Positions 1 to 7,477 of a DNA stretch of 14,837 nt are shown piece by piece. Origin of the DNA: Bacillota bacterium (GTDB lineage: Bacteria > Bacillota > Clostridia > Christensenellales > Aristaeellaceae); NCBI GenBank assembly GCA_019137115.1, contig JAGVSV010000133.1, positions 1 to 14,837 of the forward strand. The letters are read 5' to 3'. A model generated the notes under the pieces. The model saw only the letters and a program-made list of their open reading frames with translations, made no database searches and was not told the DNA's origin. Within the stretch, counting starts at the first letter, position 1, and each line of letters begins with the position of its first letter. Both the position numbers and the translations under genes were made by a program.

Positions 1-73
1 AGAAAAACAGGTGCAGTATAAGCAATCGGCTAAACAATGTAAAGGCTGGCGCGGTTTTATGGGCATTGGACAA

Positions 74-102
74 TTGACACATGCGGTGCGCCAACCTATA
101 CT
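74..102 (+). promoter_or_regulatory. Sigma-A promoter of the amino-sugar operon
   Basis: The -35 is TTGACA (74-79, 6/6 to consensus) and the -10 is TATACT (97-102, 5/6), with a 17-base spacer. Transcription would start near 109, leaving a leader of about 20 nt. A G-rich ribosome binding site (GGGGG, 119-123) lies 5 bases before the ATG at 129. An imperfect inverted repeat (85-93 and 102-108) brackets the -10 and could be an operator. Nothing else recognisable lies in bases 1-73. Confidence 0.8.
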
Positions 103-128
103 GGCACCATTAAACAACGGGGGCACAC

Positions 129-1307
129 ATGAAGCGCACGATGGAATTTCTTCTGGCCTTGATGCTCTTGGCCGCAGCATTCCCCGCTTTTTCGGCGGAT
201 CAGGAAGCGCCTGATCTGTCCGACAAGGTGACGTTTCGCCCCTCCTCCAATGGCTGGATGGCCGAACGGCTGACCGACCGGGATCACGCCACGCTGTGGC
301 GCGGGGAAAACGGCGGCAACCGCATCGAGATCACCAGCCCGGAACCTATCCACGGCTTGTATATCTGCTGGCGGGATGAGCCGCCCGCCTTCATCCTGGA
401 AGCCAGGGATGGAAACACCTGGCGCGAGGTTGCGCGCTACCCCGCCGGCGAAAAAGTGCATGTGCTGTATTCCGTTGACGGCGAGCGACACCTGCGCATC
501 AGCGCGGAACAGCGCAACAGCAAGCGGTTCGCGATGTCAGAAATCTATGTGCTGGGCGAAGGCGCCACCCCTTCCTGGGTACAGCAGTGGCAGGACACGC
601 TGCCCAAAGCCGAGTTGATGGTGCTGTTTGCCCACCCGGACGACGAGGTGCTCTGGCTGGGCGGCACGATCCCCTACTATGCCGGGCAGATGGGACGCGA
701 TGTGGTGGCGGTGGTGATGACTACCCCCACGTCCCTGCGCCGGACGGAACTGCTCAACAGCCTGTGGACCTGCGGGCTGCGCAACTATCCGGTGATCGGC
801 CCCTTCTATGACGCATTCAGCGCCAAGTTGGCCACCGCCTACCAGCGCGCCAAGGACACCAAGGTCAACGCCTATGTCACGGAGCTCTACCGAAAATACC
901 AGCCCGAGGTGGTGGTGACCCATGACCTGAAGGGCGAGTACGGCCATGGCATGCACATGCTGTGCGCGGACGCCGCGCTCAACAACGTCGTCCACGCGGC
1001 CAACCCCAAGCGGCACGCCGCGTCCTACAACCAATACGGCGCCTGGTTGGTTAGCAAAGTGTACCTGCACCTGTACCCTGAAAACAGCTTTGACATGGAC
1101 TGGGACCTTCCCCTGCCCGCGTTTGCGGGAAAAACTGCCTTTGAGGTGGCGGTGGAAGCCTACGGCCAGCACAAGTCCCAGCATCGGATATCGGAGTATT
1201 TCGTCCGGCCGCGCAGCGATCCATACAGCAGTTACCGGTTCGGCCTGGCGTATACCAGCGTGGGCCCGGACATCCTTCGCAATGATTTCTTTGAGAATAT
1301 CCCCTGA
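129..1307 (+). CDS. Secreted PIG-L/LmbE-family deacetylase
   Basis: This is a zinc-dependent de-N-acetylase-type protein of 392 aa. Residues 1-23 form a signal peptide (KR at the N terminus, a hydrophobic core, and a likely cut after AFSA), so it should act outside the membrane; I see no lipobox. Residues about 30-145 form a beta-rich region with a discoidin-like look, which may bind carbohydrate. The catalytic domain starts near 160 with the hallmark AHPDDE (168-173; His169, Asp171 and Asp172 are the expected zinc and base residues) and continues with THDLKGEYGHGMH (264-276), which supplies a further zinc-ligand His. Known PIG-L relatives remove acetyl groups from GlcNAc-containing substrates such as GlcNAc-inositol, bacillithiol precursors, chitobiose and antibiotic intermediates. 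The substrate here cannot be read from sequence. It is the first gene after a strong promoter and is followed 24 bases later by a hexosamine-kinase-like gene, which favours an amino-sugar substrate (inference). The start is fixed by the promoter and signal peptide. Confidence 0.85.
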   Translation: MKRTMEFLLALMLLAAAFPAFSADQEAPDLSDKVTFRPSSNGWMAERLTDRDHATLWRGENGGNRIEITSPEPIHGLYICWRDEPPAFILEARDGNTWREVARYPAGEKVHVLYSVDGERHLRISAEQRNSKRFAMSEIYVLGEGATPSWVQQWQDTLPKAELMVLFAHPDDEVLWLGGTIPYYAGQMGRDVVAVVMTTPTSLRRTELLNSLWTCGLRNYPVIGPFYDAFSAKLATAYQRAKDTKVNAYVTELYRKYQPEVVVTHDLKGEYGHGMHMLCADAALNNVVHAANPKRHAASYNQYGAWLVSKVYLHLYPENSFDMDWDLPLPAFAGKTAFEVAVEAYGQHKSQHRISEYFVRPRSDPYSSYRFGLAYTSVGPDILRNDFFENIP

Positions 1308-1331
1308 CCAACGACACAGACGGAGGCGCGT

Positions 1332-2396
1332 ATGCAGGAAAGCTGTTACCAGTTTCAGGCGACCGGAAAGCCGGTCTCATTTGAGCGCTACGGCAACGGG
1401 CACATCAATGAAACCTATCTGATGATGACCGACGCAAAGGAGCCGTACATCCTGCAGAAAATCAACCACAGGGTATTCACTGATGTGCCGCAGTTGATGC
1501 GCAACATCGGTTCGGTCACCCGCCATCTGGCCAAAAAGGAGAGCGACCCCCGCAGGGTGCTGACGCTGGTGCCCGCGCTGGACGGCACCGACTTCTGGCA
1601 ATCACCCGAGGGGAATTTCTGGCGCGCGTATGTGTTCGTCAAGGACAGCATCTGCCTGGAACGCGCGGAAACCAGCGAGGACTTTCGCCAGAGCGCGGTG
1701 GCGTTCGGCCAGTTCCAGAACCTGCTGAGCGATTTCCCCTCCGCCAGCCTGCAGGAAACCATCAAAGATTTCCACCATACGCCCACGCGCTATGATGCCT
1801 TTGCAGGGGCGGTTGAAAAGGACGCCATCGGCCGGGCAAAGGAGGCCCAGGCCGAGATCGGTTTCGCGATGGAACGGCGGGATTCCGCGCGGCTGATGAC
1901 CGACATGATGGCAACCGGCGACCTGCCGCTTCGGGTGACGCACAATGACACGAAGCTCAACAACGTGATGCTGGACGCCGCCACCCGCAAAGCGTTGTGC
2001 GTGATTGACCTGGACACCGTGATGCCCGGCCTAGCCGGCAATGATTTCGGCGATTCCATCCGCTTCGGGGCGTCCACGGCAGCCGAGGATGAAAAGGACC
2101 TGTCCAAGGTTTCCATGTCGCTGGATCTTTTCCGCGCGTATGCCAATGGGTTCCTGAGCGCGTGCGCGGACCGGCTGACCGATAACGAAATCGCTACGCT
2201 GCCGGAGGCGGCGCGGCTGATGACGCTGGAGTGCGGGGTGCGGTTTTTGGCCGACTACCTGTCGGGCGATACCTACTTTCACATCCAGCGCCCTGAGCAC
2301 AACCTGGACCGCTGCCGCACGCAGTTCAAACTGGTTCAGGACATGGAGAACAAGATGGACGAAATGCGCCGCATCATCAGGGAGGAAACGCCATGA
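1332..2396 (+). CDS. N-acetylhexosamine 1-kinase-like phosphotransferase (APH fold)
   Basis: A 354-aa kinase of the aminoglycoside phosphotransferase/choline kinase superfamily. An N-terminal lobe begins with a glycine-rich strand, FERYGNGHINETY (17-29), and a likely ATP-site lysine in LQKINHRVF (41-49). The catalytic loop is THNDTKLNN (203-211) with Asp206 as predicted base, and the metal site is IDLDTVMPG (225-233). HxDTKxxN followed by IDLDT(I/V)MPG is characteristic of the NahK/LnpB group, which phosphorylates GlcNAc or GalNAc at C1 in Bifidobacterium. That supports an anomeric hexosamine kinase, though homoserine-, choline- or methylthioribose-kinase-like activities cannot be excluded. 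It would act in the cytoplasm, making HexNAc-1-phosphate for a uridylyltransferase that is not in this window. GGAGG (1322-1326) precedes the start by 5 bases. The stop overlaps the galE start by four bases (ATGA), so the two are translationally coupled. Confidence 0.8.
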   Translation: MQESCYQFQATGKPVSFERYGNGHINETYLMMTDAKEPYILQKINHRVFTDVPQLMRNIGSVTRHLAKKESDPRRVLTLVPALDGTDFWQSPEGNFWRAYVFVKDSICLERAETSEDFRQSAVAFGQFQNLLSDFPSASLQETIKDFHHTPTRYDAFAGAVEKDAIGRAKEAQAEIGFAMERRDSARLMTDMMATGDLPLRVTHNDTKLNNVMLDAATRKALCVIDLDTVMPGLAGNDFGDSIRFGASTAAEDEKDLSKVSMSLDLFRAYANGFLSACADRLTDNEIATLPEAARLMTLECGVRFLADYLSGDTYFHIQRPEHNLDRCRTQFKLVQDMENKMDEMRRIIREETP

Positions 2397-3412
2397 ACGC
2401 TTTGGTTACCGGCGGGGCGGGCTACATCGGCTCACACACCAGCCTGGCGCTGCTTCGGCAGGACATGGACCTTGTAGTGGTGGACAACTTCTCCAACAGC
2501 CATCCGGAGGCGCTGGCGCGCGTGAAGGCGCTTTCGGGCAAGGATTTTCCCTTTTATGAGGGCGACGTATGCGACGCGACGCTGCTGGACCGGATCTTTT
2601 CGGAAAACGCCATCGACTGCGTGATCCACTTTGCCGGGCTCAAGTCGGTGGGTGAATCGGTGGCACAGCCATTGCGCTACTACGAGAACAACCTGATCAG
2701 CACCCTTCGGCTGCTTCAGGCCATGGGAGCGCATCAGGTCAAGCGCATGATTTTTTCGAGCTCCGCCACCGTGTACCGCAGCGATTCCCCCATGCCGGTG
2801 GACGAAAGCGCGCCACTGGGGTGCCTGAACCCCTACGGGTGGACCAAGTTCATGTGTGAGCAGATTTTGCGCGACGCCGCCGTGGCCGATCCTAAGCTGT
2901 CGGTGGTGTTGCTGCGCTACTTTAACCCCATCGGCGCGGACAGCAGCGGGCAGATCGGCGAGGACCCGGACGACATCCCCAACAACCTGATGCCCTATGT
3001 GGCCCAAACGGCGCTGGGCATTCACAAGCACGTGAATGTGTTTGGCGACAACTACAACACGCCGGACGGCACCGGCGTGCGCGATTATATTCATGTGAGC
3101 GACCTGGCGGATGGCCATGTGGCGGCGATTGCCTATGCCATGGAGCACACCGGCAGCGAGGCGTTCAACCTGGGCACCGGCGTAGGATACAGCGTGCTGG
3201 ACATTATCAGCGCCTTTGAAAAAGCCAACCGGGTCAAGGTGCCGTATGTGATTGGCCCGCGCCGCCGGGGCGATGCCGACGCGGTATACAGCAACCCGGA
3301 CAAGGCGCGCAGGCTGTTGGGCTGGCAGGCAAAGAAGACGCTGACGGACATGTGCCGCGATACGTGGAGCTGGCAACAGAAAAACCCGCACGGATACCGC
3401 ACGGGCTCATAA
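2393..3412 (+). CDS. galE: UDP-glucose/UDP-N-acetylglucosamine 4-epimerase
   Basis: A 339-aa extended short-chain dehydrogenase, full length for GalE. It has the NAD-binding GGAGYIG (7-13), Asp31 at the end of beta-2, the catalytic Ser in SSSATVY (122-128), and Tyr148-x3-Lys152 in NPYGWTK. RYFNPIGA (175-182) and the C-terminal NPHGY also fit the family. It interconverts UDP-Glc and UDP-Gal and, in some members, the N-acetyl forms. The residue that aligns with the gatekeeper (Tyr299 in E. coli, Cys307 in human GALE) is Val298, within GDADAVYSNP. A small residue there is associated with activity on UDP-GlcNAc/UDP-GalNAc, so dual specificity is predicted (inference). AGGGAGG (2379-2385) provides the ribosome binding site. 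The four-base overlap with the kinase mirrors the NahK-GalE pairing of bifidobacterial lnp operons. Confidence 0.95.
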   Translation: MNALVTGGAGYIGSHTSLALLRQDMDLVVVDNFSNSHPEALARVKALSGKDFPFYEGDVCDATLLDRIFSENAIDCVIHFAGLKSVGESVAQPLRYYENNLISTLRLLQAMGAHQVKRMIFSSSATVYRSDSPMPVDESAPLGCLNPYGWTKFMCEQILRDAAVADPKLSVVLLRYFNPIGADSSGQIGEDPDDIPNNLMPYVAQTALGIHKHVNVFGDNYNTPDGTGVRDYIHVSDLADGHVAAIAYAMEHTGSEAFNLGTGVGYSVLDIISAFEKANRVKVPYVIGPRRRGDADAVYSNPDKARRLLGWQAKKTLTDMCRDTWSWQQKNPHGYRTGS

Positions 3413-3436
3413 GCGAAGGGTACAACGCCGCATCAC

Positions 3437-3467
3437 GGGCCGTCAGTCAGACGGCCTCGTTTGCTTT
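3437..3467 (+). terminator. Hairpin terminator after galE
   Basis: A 7-bp perfect stem GGCCGTC (3438-3444) / GACGGCC (3450-3456) with loop AGTCA, extended by a possible G-U pair, is followed by a T-rich tract TCGTTTGCTTT. The T tract is interrupted, so termination may be partial. The hairpin overlaps the last codons of the convergent oxidoreductase gene. Read from the minus strand it has no T tract. Confidence 0.65.
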
Positions 3468-4732
3468 ATCTCCAGGGTGATCGCCTGGGCATCCGGGAAC
3501 TTGTTGAGCATCGCGGGCGTCAGCGTAACCACCGCCATTTCGCCGGGCGTCATGATCATTTTGCGCTGCGCCAGCATCAATTTGCCGCCCGCGCGCACGA
3601 CCAGCCAGGCATTGCTGTATACGCGGGTGGGGCGGAACATGAGGTCAATCCCCGTGGTTTGCTCGCCGGACGACAGCTTGACGCGCTGCGGCACGGTGCC
3701 GCGCACCCCTTCGCCGTCCTGTACTGCGATTTCCCGCCCCGTGGGCACCTCGCCCCGGATGTACGCCGCGGCGGCCTGGCCAGCCAGCGCGCTTTCAGCG
3801 CTTACATAATCCACCAGGTCGTGCACATGCAGCACATTGCCGCAGGCGAACACGCCGGGAACATTGGTTTCAAACCGGTTGTCCACATAGGGGCCGTTGG
3901 TGGCAGGCGAGATGGTGACGCCCGCGCCCAGCGACAGCTCGTTTTCCGGGATCAGGCCCACCGACAGCAGCAGCGTGTCGCATTCAAATTCGATTTCGCT
4001 GCCTTCCACGGGCTGCAGGTTGTCGTCCACCCTGGCCACCGTCACGCCGGTCAGGCGCTCGCGCCCGTGAATATCCACCACCGTGTGCGAAAGGTACAGC
4101 GGAATGTCATAATCCTCCAGGCACTGCACAATGTTGCGCGTCAACCCGCTGGAATAGGGCATCAATTCGACGCAGGCCAGCACCTTGGCGCCTTGCAGGG
4201 TCATGCGGCGCGCCATGATCAGGCCGATGTCCCCGCTGCCCAGGATCACCACGCGGTGGCCGGGCATGTAGCCTTCCAGGTTGACATAGCGCTGCGCGGT
4301 GCCCGCGCTGAAAATGCCCGCGCACCGTGTGCCGGGGATCGCCAGCGCGCCGCGCGGGCGTTCCCTGCACCCCATGGCAAGGATCACGGCTTTGGCCTGA
4401 TAGGCATGCAGCCCGTTTTCCCGGTTGATCGCGGTCACCCGCCGCTCACTGGACACCGAAAGAACCGTGGTGCCCGTCTTGACCGGGATGTCCAGCACCC
4501 GGACGCTGTCGATGTCGCGCTTGGCGTACTCCGGGCCGGTCAGCTCCTCCTTGAAGCGGTGCAGGCCAAAGCCGTTGTGGATGCACTGCTGCAGGATGCC
4601 GCCCTGCCAGTCCTCCCGCTCCAACACGACCAGATCGTAGATGCCGGCCTCCCGGGCGGCAATCGCCGCGGCCAACCCGGCGGGCCCCGCGCCCACGATC
4701 AGCAGGTCCACGGCGATTTCGCGCACGCTCAT
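3443..4732 (-). CDS. FAD/NAD(P)-dependent oxidoreductase, partner of GlpA-like protein
   Basis: A 429-aa cytoplasmic flavoprotein of the pyridine nucleotide-disulphide oxidoreductase type. The FAD-binding GAGPAGLAAA lies at 14-23 followed by Glu38, and the NAD(P)-binding GSGDIG lies at 165-170. The second FAD motif, VPGVFACGNVLHVHDLVDYV (291-310), is characteristic of the family found beside GlpA-like dehydrogenases in Clostridia. There is no CxxC redox disulphide in the N-terminal domain, but WQGGILQQCIHNGFG (42-56) is the typical family segment. Residues from about 340 form a small beta-rich C-terminal domain. The likely role is passing electrons from substrate oxidised by the upstream GlpA-like subunit to NAD(P) or another carrier; the exact acceptor is not known from sequence. 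GGAGGA (complement of 4739-4744) lies 6 bases from the start, and the start overlaps the upstream stop by four bases. Confidence 0.85.
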   Translation of the reverse strand: MSVREIAVDLLIVGAGPAGLAAAIAAREAGIYDLVVLEREDWQGGILQQCIHNGFGLHRFKEELTGPEYAKRDIDSVRVLDIPVKTGTTVLSVSSERRVTAINRENGLHAYQAKAVILAMGCRERPRGALAIPGTRCAGIFSAGTAQRYVNLEGYMPGHRVVILGSGDIGLIMARRMTLQGAKVLACVELMPYSSGLTRNIVQCLEDYDIPLYLSHTVVDIHGRERLTGVTVARVDDNLQPVEGSEIEFECDTLLLSVGLIPENELSLGAGVTISPATNGPYVDNRFETNVPGVFACGNVLHVHDLVDYVSAESALAGQAAAAYIRGEVPTGREIAVQDGEGVRGTVPQRVKLSSGEQTTGIDLMFRPTRVYSNAWLVVRAGGKLMLAQRKMIMTPGEMAVVTLTPAMLNKFPDAQAITLEIKQTRPSD

Positions 4733-6180
4733 GCCAGGTCCTCCGCACCATCCGCAAGTTCGCCGGACAATATCCAGCTGTCGCCGCCGAACTTGGTGAC
4801 CTGCGTGGGATCCAGGTTCAGCTCTTCACACAGGATCTGCATCACGCGCGGGCTGCAGAACCCGCCCTGGCAGCGACCCATGCCGGCGCGGGTGCGGCGC
4901 TTGACGCCGTCCAGCGTCGTCGCCCCCACCGGGCGGCGGATGGCGTGGCGTACCTCCGCCTCAGTAACCTGCTCACAGCGGCAGATCATGCGACCATAGT
5001 CTGGGTTGTTTTCGAAAGCCGCCGCGCGTTCATTGTCGGACATCTGTCCAAACGCCTTGGGGATGGGCGTGGGCTCGCGGTAGCTGGGGTTGCGCGCCGC
5101 GCCCAGCCAGTAGGCCACCCAATCGCCCAGCTCCTCGCCGATCGCGGGTGCGGCGGACAGGCCGGGGCTCTCAATGCCGATGGCTTCAAAGGCGCCTTCC
5201 GGGGCGCCCTCGACCGCACCGATAACAAAATCGCCGTTGGCCTCATGCGCGCGGATGCCGGAAAAGTTGGTGATGACCGTGCGTGTCGACAAACTGGGCC
5301 AGGTCAGCCGCGCCTTGTCCAGCGCCTCAAACAAGCCTTGGCGCGTGGTGGCGGCGTCCCACCCGTCGGGGATGTCCTCCGCCGTGGGGCCGATCAACAG
5401 GTTGCCATGCGTGGTGGGGCTGACCAGCACGCCCTTGCCCATCAATGTGGGCACCTGAAACAGCGTCATGGTAAAGCGCAAAGGATATTCGTGATCCAGC
5501 AGATAATACTGCCCGCGGCGGGCAATGATGCGCACAGGCTTCGTAGATATGCTGTTATGCAGCGGTTCCGCGCCGGCGCCTGCGCAGTTGATGACCGCGC
5601 GGCACGCAAGGTCGCCATGTTCGGTTCTCACCATCCAGTGGCTTCCGTTGTGCTCCAAACCCGTGACATGACGTCCCAGCAGGAAATCGACGCCGTTTTC
5701 CGCCGCGCTGTCGGCCAGCGCGCAGGTGAACTCATAGGGGCTGACTAGCCCGCTTTCAGGCACGTACAGCGCGTATAGCACCTCGGGGTTCACCAGCGGC
5801 TCCATCCTGAGGATGCGCTTGCGGTCAATGATCATGCACCCCGGCACGCCGTTTTCTTTGGACTGTTGGAGCAAGGCTTCCAGCGTCGCCTTGTCCTCCT
5901 CATTGAACGCCAACACCAGCGCGCCGGGTTTGCCATACAGCACGCCCAATTTGGCGCACATCTGCGGGAACATGCGCGCACCCTTCAGGTTCAGTCGCGC
6001 TTTTTCAGTGCCGGGTTTGGCGTCATACCCGGCGTGGATGATGCCGCTGTTGGCTTTGCTGGCGCCCTCGGATACGTCATGGGCACGATCCACCACCGCG
6101 AACTTGCCCTTGTACAGCGCCAGACGCTGCGCCACCGCACAGCCAATGACCCCAGCGCCGATGATCACCGCGTCGTACAT
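4729..6180 (-). CDS. GlpA-like FAD-dependent dehydrogenase with C-terminal BFD [2Fe-2S] domain
   Basis: A 483-aa protein with a DAO-type FAD domain: dinucleotide-binding GAGVIGCA (8-15) and the family segment SKANSGIIHAGYD (41-53). Residues 395-455 form a BFD-like [2Fe-2S] domain with Cys400-x-Cys402 and Cys437-x4-Cys442. This architecture matches the clostridial anaerobic glycerol-3-phosphate dehydrogenase A-type proteins. The probable reaction is oxidation of glycerol-3-phosphate to dihydroxyacetone phosphate, although related members oxidise 2-hydroxyglutarate or opines. It lacks transmembrane segments and would be cytoplasmic or membrane-peripheral. It is first in a two-gene minus-strand operon. 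No glpK, glpF or DUF1667 gene is in the window, so the substrate is inferred from family only. A G-rich ribosome binding site (complement of CCCCC, 6186-6190) precedes the ATG. Confidence 0.85.
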   Translation of the reverse strand: MYDAVIIGAGVIGCAVAQRLALYKGKFAVVDRAHDVSEGASKANSGIIHAGYDAKPGTEKARLNLKGARMFPQMCAKLGVLYGKPGALVLAFNEEDKATLEALLQQSKENGVPGCMIIDRKRILRMEPLVNPEVLYALYVPESGLVSPYEFTCALADSAAENGVDFLLGRHVTGLEHNGSHWMVRTEHGDLACRAVINCAGAGAEPLHNSISTKPVRIIARRGQYYLLDHEYPLRFTMTLFQVPTLMGKGVLVSPTTHGNLLIGPTAEDIPDGWDAATTRQGLFEALDKARLTWPSLSTRTVITNFSGIRAHEANGDFVIGAVEGAPEGAFEAIGIESPGLSAAPAIGEELGDWVAYWLGAARNPSYREPTPIPKAFGQMSDNERAAAFENNPDYGRMICRCEQVTEAEVRHAIRRPVGATTLDGVKRRTRAGMGRCQGGFCSPRVMQILCEELNLDPTQVTKFGGDSWILSGELADGAEDLA

Positions 6181-6212
6181 GCCAACCCCCGCTTCCTATC
6201 CAAAACGCCTGC

Positions 6213-6241
6213 ATTATAGCATCGGCCGGTTTTTCTGTCCA
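6213..6241 (-). promoter_or_regulatory. Promoter of the GlpA-like oxidoreductase operon
   Basis: Read on the minus strand: -35 TGGACA (6241-6236, 5/6), a 17-base spacer, then -10 TATAAT (6218-6213, 6/6) with an extended TGC just upstream. Transcription would start near 6206, about 26 bases before the ATG at 6180. The -35 region overlaps that of the divergent tmcAL promoter. Confidence 0.75.
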
Positions 6242-6259
6242 ATCGCTTTGTGCTATACT
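6231..6259 (+). promoter_or_regulatory. Promoter of tmcAL-fumarase-carboxypeptidase operon
   Basis: The -10 is TATACT (6254-6259, 5/6) with an extended TGC directly upstream. The -35 is weak (TTTTCT, 6231-6236, 3/6, 17-base spacer), so the extended -10 probably carries the promoter. Transcription would start near 6266, about 20 bases before the ATG at 6287. Confidence 0.6.
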
Positions 6260-6286
6260 TGAAGCGAATCCGTACAGGGAGGGCTC

Positions 6287-7477
6287 ATGCGCGTCTGTGG
6301 TGTGATCGCTGAATATGACCCCTTTCACAGGGGGCATGGCTACCATCTGGAGACAGCGCGGGCGCTCACGGGTGCGGATTATGTGGTGTGCGTGATTGGG
6401 CGCGCCTTCTCGCAGCGCGGCGCGCCGATGCTGTTTGGCACACAGGACCGCGCGCGCATGGCCTTGCTGGGCGGCGCTGACCTTGTGTTGGGCATGCCGG
6501 TGTCCTTTTCCTGCGCCGCCGCCGACCGGTTCGCGATGGGCGGGGTGCGCATCCTGGATGCCTTGGGCGTGGTGACGCACCTTGGTTTCGGCACGGAGGA
6601 CAATGACCTTGCGCACCTGAAGCGCATCGCGGACATGCTGGAGCGCCCTTCGCCACACGTACAGGATGCCCTCAAGGAAGCGCTGCGGCAGGGCAAGTCC
6701 TTCGCGCGGGCACAGGGCGAGGCGCTGGACACGGCGCTGCCCGGCGTGCAGGCGGTTTTCCGACACCGAGCCAACATGATCCTGGCGGTAAGTTACCTGC
6801 GCGCGATGCAGCGTCTGGGCAGTGCGATGACGCCGGTGCCCGTGAAGCGCAAGGGCGCTTACCACGATACGGGCATGATGGGGTTTGCATCGGCCAGCGC
6901 GGTGCGGGCGGCGCTTCTGCGCGGTGACTGGCAGGGGGTGGAGCACGCGGTGCCTGCAACCTCCTACCGTGTGATTACGCGGGCGATGGCGCACAGCGCC
7001 GTGCATGTTCCACAGGCGCTGGATACGCTGATTCTGTCCCGCATCCTGGAAACCGGCATCGACACGTCAGGGCATGTTCCCGAAATGTCCGAAGGGCTGG
7101 ACATGCGCATCCGGCGCGCAGCACGGTACGCCGTATCACGGGAAGGCCTGCTGGCGCTGGTAAAGACGCGCCGCTATCCCCGCGCCCGGATCAACCGCGG
7201 CTTGACGCACTGGATGCTGGGAACGGACGCCGACAGCCTGCCTGCACAACCCGGCTACGCCTACCTGCTGGGCGCGCGGGAACGCGCAAAGCCGCTGCTT
7301 GCGGCCCTCCGGCAACAGGGATTCCCGCTGATCACCCGCCCGGCAAAAGAGGACGATGAACACGTACAGGCCGACATGCGCGCCGAGCAACTGTGGGCAC
7401 TGGGGGCAGGGCAGCCTGCCGCGCAGGCATACCAACACCGCTTTTTGATGCTGTCCGACACAGGAGAATGGATATGA
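6287..7477 (+). CDS. tmcAL: tRNA(Met) cytidine acetate ligase
   Basis: A 396-aa protein of the TmcAL (B. subtilis YlbM) family, which activates acetate with ATP and installs N4-acetylcytidine at the wobble position of elongator tRNA-Met. The N terminus GVIAEYDPFHRGH (5-17) holds the nucleotidyltransferase HxGH motif (His14, His17). GRAFSQRG (38-45), YHDTG (192-196), ASASAVRAAL (201-210) and KTRRYPRARINR (293-304) are the other conserved family segments. GGGAGGG (6277-6283) sits just before the ATG. Its stop overlaps the fumarase alpha start (ATGA, 7474-7477), so the tRNA-modification gene and central-metabolism genes are co-translated. Length is slightly below the roughly 400-415 aa usual for the family but nothing conserved is missing. 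Confidence 0.93.
   Translation: MRVCGVIAEYDPFHRGHGYHLETARALTGADYVVCVIGRAFSQRGAPMLFGTQDRARMALLGGADLVLGMPVSFSCAAADRFAMGGVRILDALGVVTHLGFGTEDNDLAHLKRIADMLERPSPHVQDALKEALRQGKSFARAQGEALDTALPGVQAVFRHRANMILAVSYLRAMQRLGSAMTPVPVKRKGAYHDTGMMGFASASAVRAALLRGDWQGVEHAVPATSYRVITRAMAHSAVHVPQALDTLILSRILETGIDTSGHVPEMSEGLDMRIRRAARYAVSREGLLALVKTRRYPRARINRGLTHWMLGTDADSLPAQPGYAYLLGARERAKPLLAALRQQGFPLITRPAKEDDEHVQADMRAEQLWALGAGQPAAQAYQHRFLMLSDTGEWI
7462..7466 (+). promoter_or_regulatory. Ribosome binding site setting the fumarase alpha start
   Basis: AGGAG lies 7 bases before ATG 7474, but only 1 base before the in-frame ATG at 7468. This selects 7474. The open frame extends back to 7393, but that stretch lies inside tmcAL and encodes no family sequence. 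Confidence 0.75.

Noticed and set aside
11..214. 67-codon frame at the left edge
   Set aside because: It spans the promoter and the start of the deacetylase gene in another frame, with no homology recognised.
2432..3391. 319-codon open frame opposite galE
   Set aside because: It is fully antisense to an intact galE, low in acidic residues and without motifs or a ribosome binding site.
3461..4999. 512-codon open frame opposite the oxidoreductase pair
   Set aside because: It is antisense to two genes with clear FAD/NAD motifs. Its translation is rich in His, Gln, Arg, Ala and Gly with no domain, as expected for an antisense frame in GC-rich DNA.
6077..7006. 309-codon minus-strand frame over tmcAL
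   Set aside because: It is a shadow of tmcAL and crosses the divergent promoter region.
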